Source: Niebla homalea
Lineage: Eukaryota; Ascomycota; Lecanoromycetes; Lecanorales; Ramalinaceae
DNA length: 64,000 bases
Assembly (NCBI GenBank): GCA_019925105.1
Contig: JAHGAU010000006.1
Span: forward strand, 1,054,001 to 1,118,000
Direction of reading: 5' to 3'
The position numbers and the translations under genes are program-made. The notes under the pieces are model-generated. The model did not search any database and was not told where the DNA came from. It saw only the letters and a program-made list of their open reading frames with translations. Each line of letters starts with the position of its first letter. Position 1 is the first letter of the stretch. Positions 61,772-64,000 of this stretch are shown here, one piece after another.

Positions 61772-63951
61772 ATGGGCCTGCGAATCACGACATGGAACGG
61801 TGACATTCTTTCCTGACATTTCTCCATGTTTGATGCGTTTACATTTGCTCATCTTGTGAACGTAGTCAATGGCATCCGAAATCCCTTCGCCTATCAGCCC
61901 TGGAGAGAGAAGCGTTCTTTCGCTGTGAGTCCCATGCTCGAACAGGCTGTGACAACTGTCTAGTTTTTACTGATAGGATCTAGGCTATGTTCGATATTCT
62001 CGAAGCTGATATTGTGGTCTTTCAGGAGACTAAGATCCAGCGTAAGGATCTTTCCGATGATATCGTTTTGGTACCTGGGTGGGACTGCTACTTTAGTCTG
62101 CCTCGATATAAAAAGGGTCTGTCTTTTCTGTATCGTAGTGTAAAGACAAGGTTCATTTGGCATAGGCTACTCAGGGGTCGCCATTTACACGCGCCAGTCT
62201 GTATGCGCCCCCATTCGTGCAGAGGAAGGCATCACTGGCGTGCTTTGTCCTCCGAATTCTTCAACGCCTTTCTGCGACCTTCCATCCGACCAGCAAATTG
62301 GTGGCTACCCAACAAGAGAACAGCTCGTCAAGTCGTCCATCGATGCAGCTGCTCTCGATTCAGAGGGACGAGCCGTGCTTCTCGAATTCCCTGCATTTGT
62401 ACTTGTTGGCGTCTACAGCCCTGCGAATCGGGACGAGACAAGGGATGAATACCGACTCGGCTTCTTGAATGTTCTCGACGCCCGGCTACGGAATCTGGAC
62501 GCCATGGGCAAACAGGTCTTCCTGACAGGCGATCTCAATATTTCGCGAGAGGAGCTGGATGCAGCAAATGCCGAAGCCTCGATGCGAAAGCAAGGACTTT
62601 CAGGTTTCGAGTTCGTTTCTAGTCCTTCAAGAAGGCTTTTCAATCAACTGCTGGGAGGTGGCAAGGTGTTTGGAGAGCGAGACGCTGGTCGAGAGCATCC
62701 CATCCTTCACGACATCTGTCGAGCCTTTCATCCACTTCGCAAGGGGATGTTCACTTGCTGGGAACAGAAAGTCAATGCCCGTCCAGCCAACTGTGGGGCC
62801 AGGATAGATTACGTGTTGTGCAGCCTGTCGATGAAAGATTGGTGTGATGACTCGAACATTCAAGAGGGCTTGATGGTGAGTGTGAGCTCTATTGGGGGGA
62901 GGAGAGGGGGAGAGAGAGGGTGGGGCGCATTTGCTGATACGCGTACAGGGATCCGACCACTGTCCTGTTTATGCAGTCCTGGGAACGATGGTCAGTCTGC
63001 GCAGCAATCGAGTTCACGTCCGAGACGTTATGAATCCTCCAGGCATGTTCGTCAATGGTGACCGGCAACGCCAATACTCGGCCAATCTTGATATTCTTCC
63101 AATGTCTGCGAGGCTGATTCCTGAGTTTACTGGTCGTCGCAACATCCGTGATATGTTTACCCGCACTCCATCCATTCCCCATGTAATGGACAATGGAGAT
63201 TCGTGTAGGCAAGTGGCTGGTGACGAGGTCCCTATGCCCAACCCGTCGCTGCTAGGGCCGAATGGAAGTCAATCTCCTTCAAAGCTGCCGCGGTCGAGAG
63301 AAGTCAAGAGTCCCGCACAACCCTCGAGAAAACGGCTGCAGGCACGAACGATGACGGGCACCGCGAACAAGCGTCTTAAAACTGCAGTTGCATCGGCGCC
63401 CCCTAAAGAGGCTCGCAAGGGCCAACAAAGTCTCCAAAATTTCTTCAAACCTCCACAAAAAGAACAAATGGCCTACATAGATGATTCGGAGCAGACATCA
63501 ACCACTAAAGAGAGTGGTATGTCAATCACAGAGGCACGTCCGAGGGAACAGTACTAATTTGCTAATCCCAAACGTTATCACAGAAGAAGGATTGAGAGGG
63601 CTCTCACAACGCCGCAGATTATCTGGGGAGGTTGGGGCTAAACCGGAAGACATTGTGACACTCGTGGCAAGTTCGCAAGCACCCACAGAAATCATCAATG
63701 ATCCTGTACAGAGTAAAGAGTCGTGGTCGAGATTGTTTGCAAAACCTATCGCACCTCGTTGCGAAGGACACGACGAACCTTGCATAACCCTGCTGACTAA
63801 GAAGCCCGGCATGAACCTAGGACGTTCGTTCTGGATGTGCCCACGCCCATTGGGTCCATCTGGTACCAAGGAGAGGAATACCCAGTGGCGCTGTCAGACT
63901 TTCATTTGGTGCAGCGATTGGAACGCTCATGAAGAGACATGTGGACTCTGA
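61772..63951 (+). CDS. apn2: AP endonuclease 2 (Apn2), class II
   Basis: Apn2 cleaves abasic sites and trims 3' blocked ends in base-excision repair. Six exons: 61772-61799, 61866-61924, 61984-62116, 62166-62875, 62949-63516, 63584-63951, giving 621 aa. The endonuclease/exonuclease/phosphatase fold covers about residues 1-330. Catalytic motifs visible are TWNVNGIRN, the metal-binding Glu in FQETK, SGVAIYTR, TGDLNIS and GSDHCPVYA. A typical Apn2 linker has RDVMNPPGMF and EFTGRRNIRDMF. A PCNA-binding type motif, QQSLQNFF, lies near residue 468. The C-terminus is a GRF zinc finger (RCEGHDEPCITLLTKKPGMN, GRSFWMCPRP, WRCQTFIW). In Pezizomycotina this gene usually borders the mating-type locus. Confidence 0.95.
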
Positions 63952-64000
63952 TATTGTATAATGTCATCAAGGGGGTCCAGAAGCGCGCATCGTCGTGCGA

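Noticed and set aside
1..64000. CRISPR arrays, bacterial operons or riboswitches
   Set aside because: The window is eukaryotic (spliced fungal genes), and no regular direct repeats with unique spacers are present.

Overview
This window comes from a filamentous ascomycete (Pezizomycotina). The genes are split by short GT-AG introns, mostly 46-80 nt. The proteins are typical of this group (Rgd1, Srb8/Med12, eIF1, Eos1, Mba1/mL45, Cia30, Apc5, Cox13, Apn2). The left half carries the mark of repeat-induced point mutation (RIP): extreme A+T, with CpA and TpG rare while CpG, CC and CT survive. I cannot name the class or genus from sequence alone.

Positions 1 to about 34,950 form an AT-rich block with no intact gene, built from mutated retroelements. 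The clearest family is a Tad1-like LINE of about 5.8 kb, with an (ATCA)n tail and a start beginning ATGGCGACGAA. Copies lie at 852-6,677 (minus), 11,267-12,734 (minus, truncated), 25,688-31,452 (plus) and 24,030-32,707 (minus). The plus copy is inserted inside the last minus copy and has a 13-bp target duplication. Other pieces are a Gypsy-type element (6,678-11,266), gag-like and copia-like relics, and several short LTR-like sequences that escaped much of the RIP. The right edge (33-35 kb) holds little-mutated repeats, hairpins, a 400-bp element with inverted termini and a small minisatellite. The switch to normal gene-bearing DNA is abrupt, about 300 bp from the rgd1 stop codon.

Positions 35,360-63,951 hold eleven genes, and I could splice a full reading frame for ten. 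In order they are rgd1 (-), srb8/MED12 (-), sui1/eIF1 (+), eos1 (-, start unresolved), mba1/mL45 (+), a sodium:solute symporter (-), a three-RRM Rim4-like RNA-binding protein (-), cia30 (+), apc5 (+), cox13 (-) and apn2 (+). Every proposed splice model gives a coding length divisible by three.

The CIA30-APC5-COX13-APN2 order is the classic flank of the mating-type (MAT) locus in Pezizomycotina, where MAT usually lies between APN2 and SLA2. The MAT idiomorph is therefore probably just past the right end of the window, which would put it roughly 30 kb from a large RIP-derived heterochromatin-like block. Otherwise the genes are unrelated housekeeping functions: Rho signalling, Mediator, translation initiation, mitochondrial ribosome and respiratory complexes, the anaphase-promoting complex and base-excision repair.
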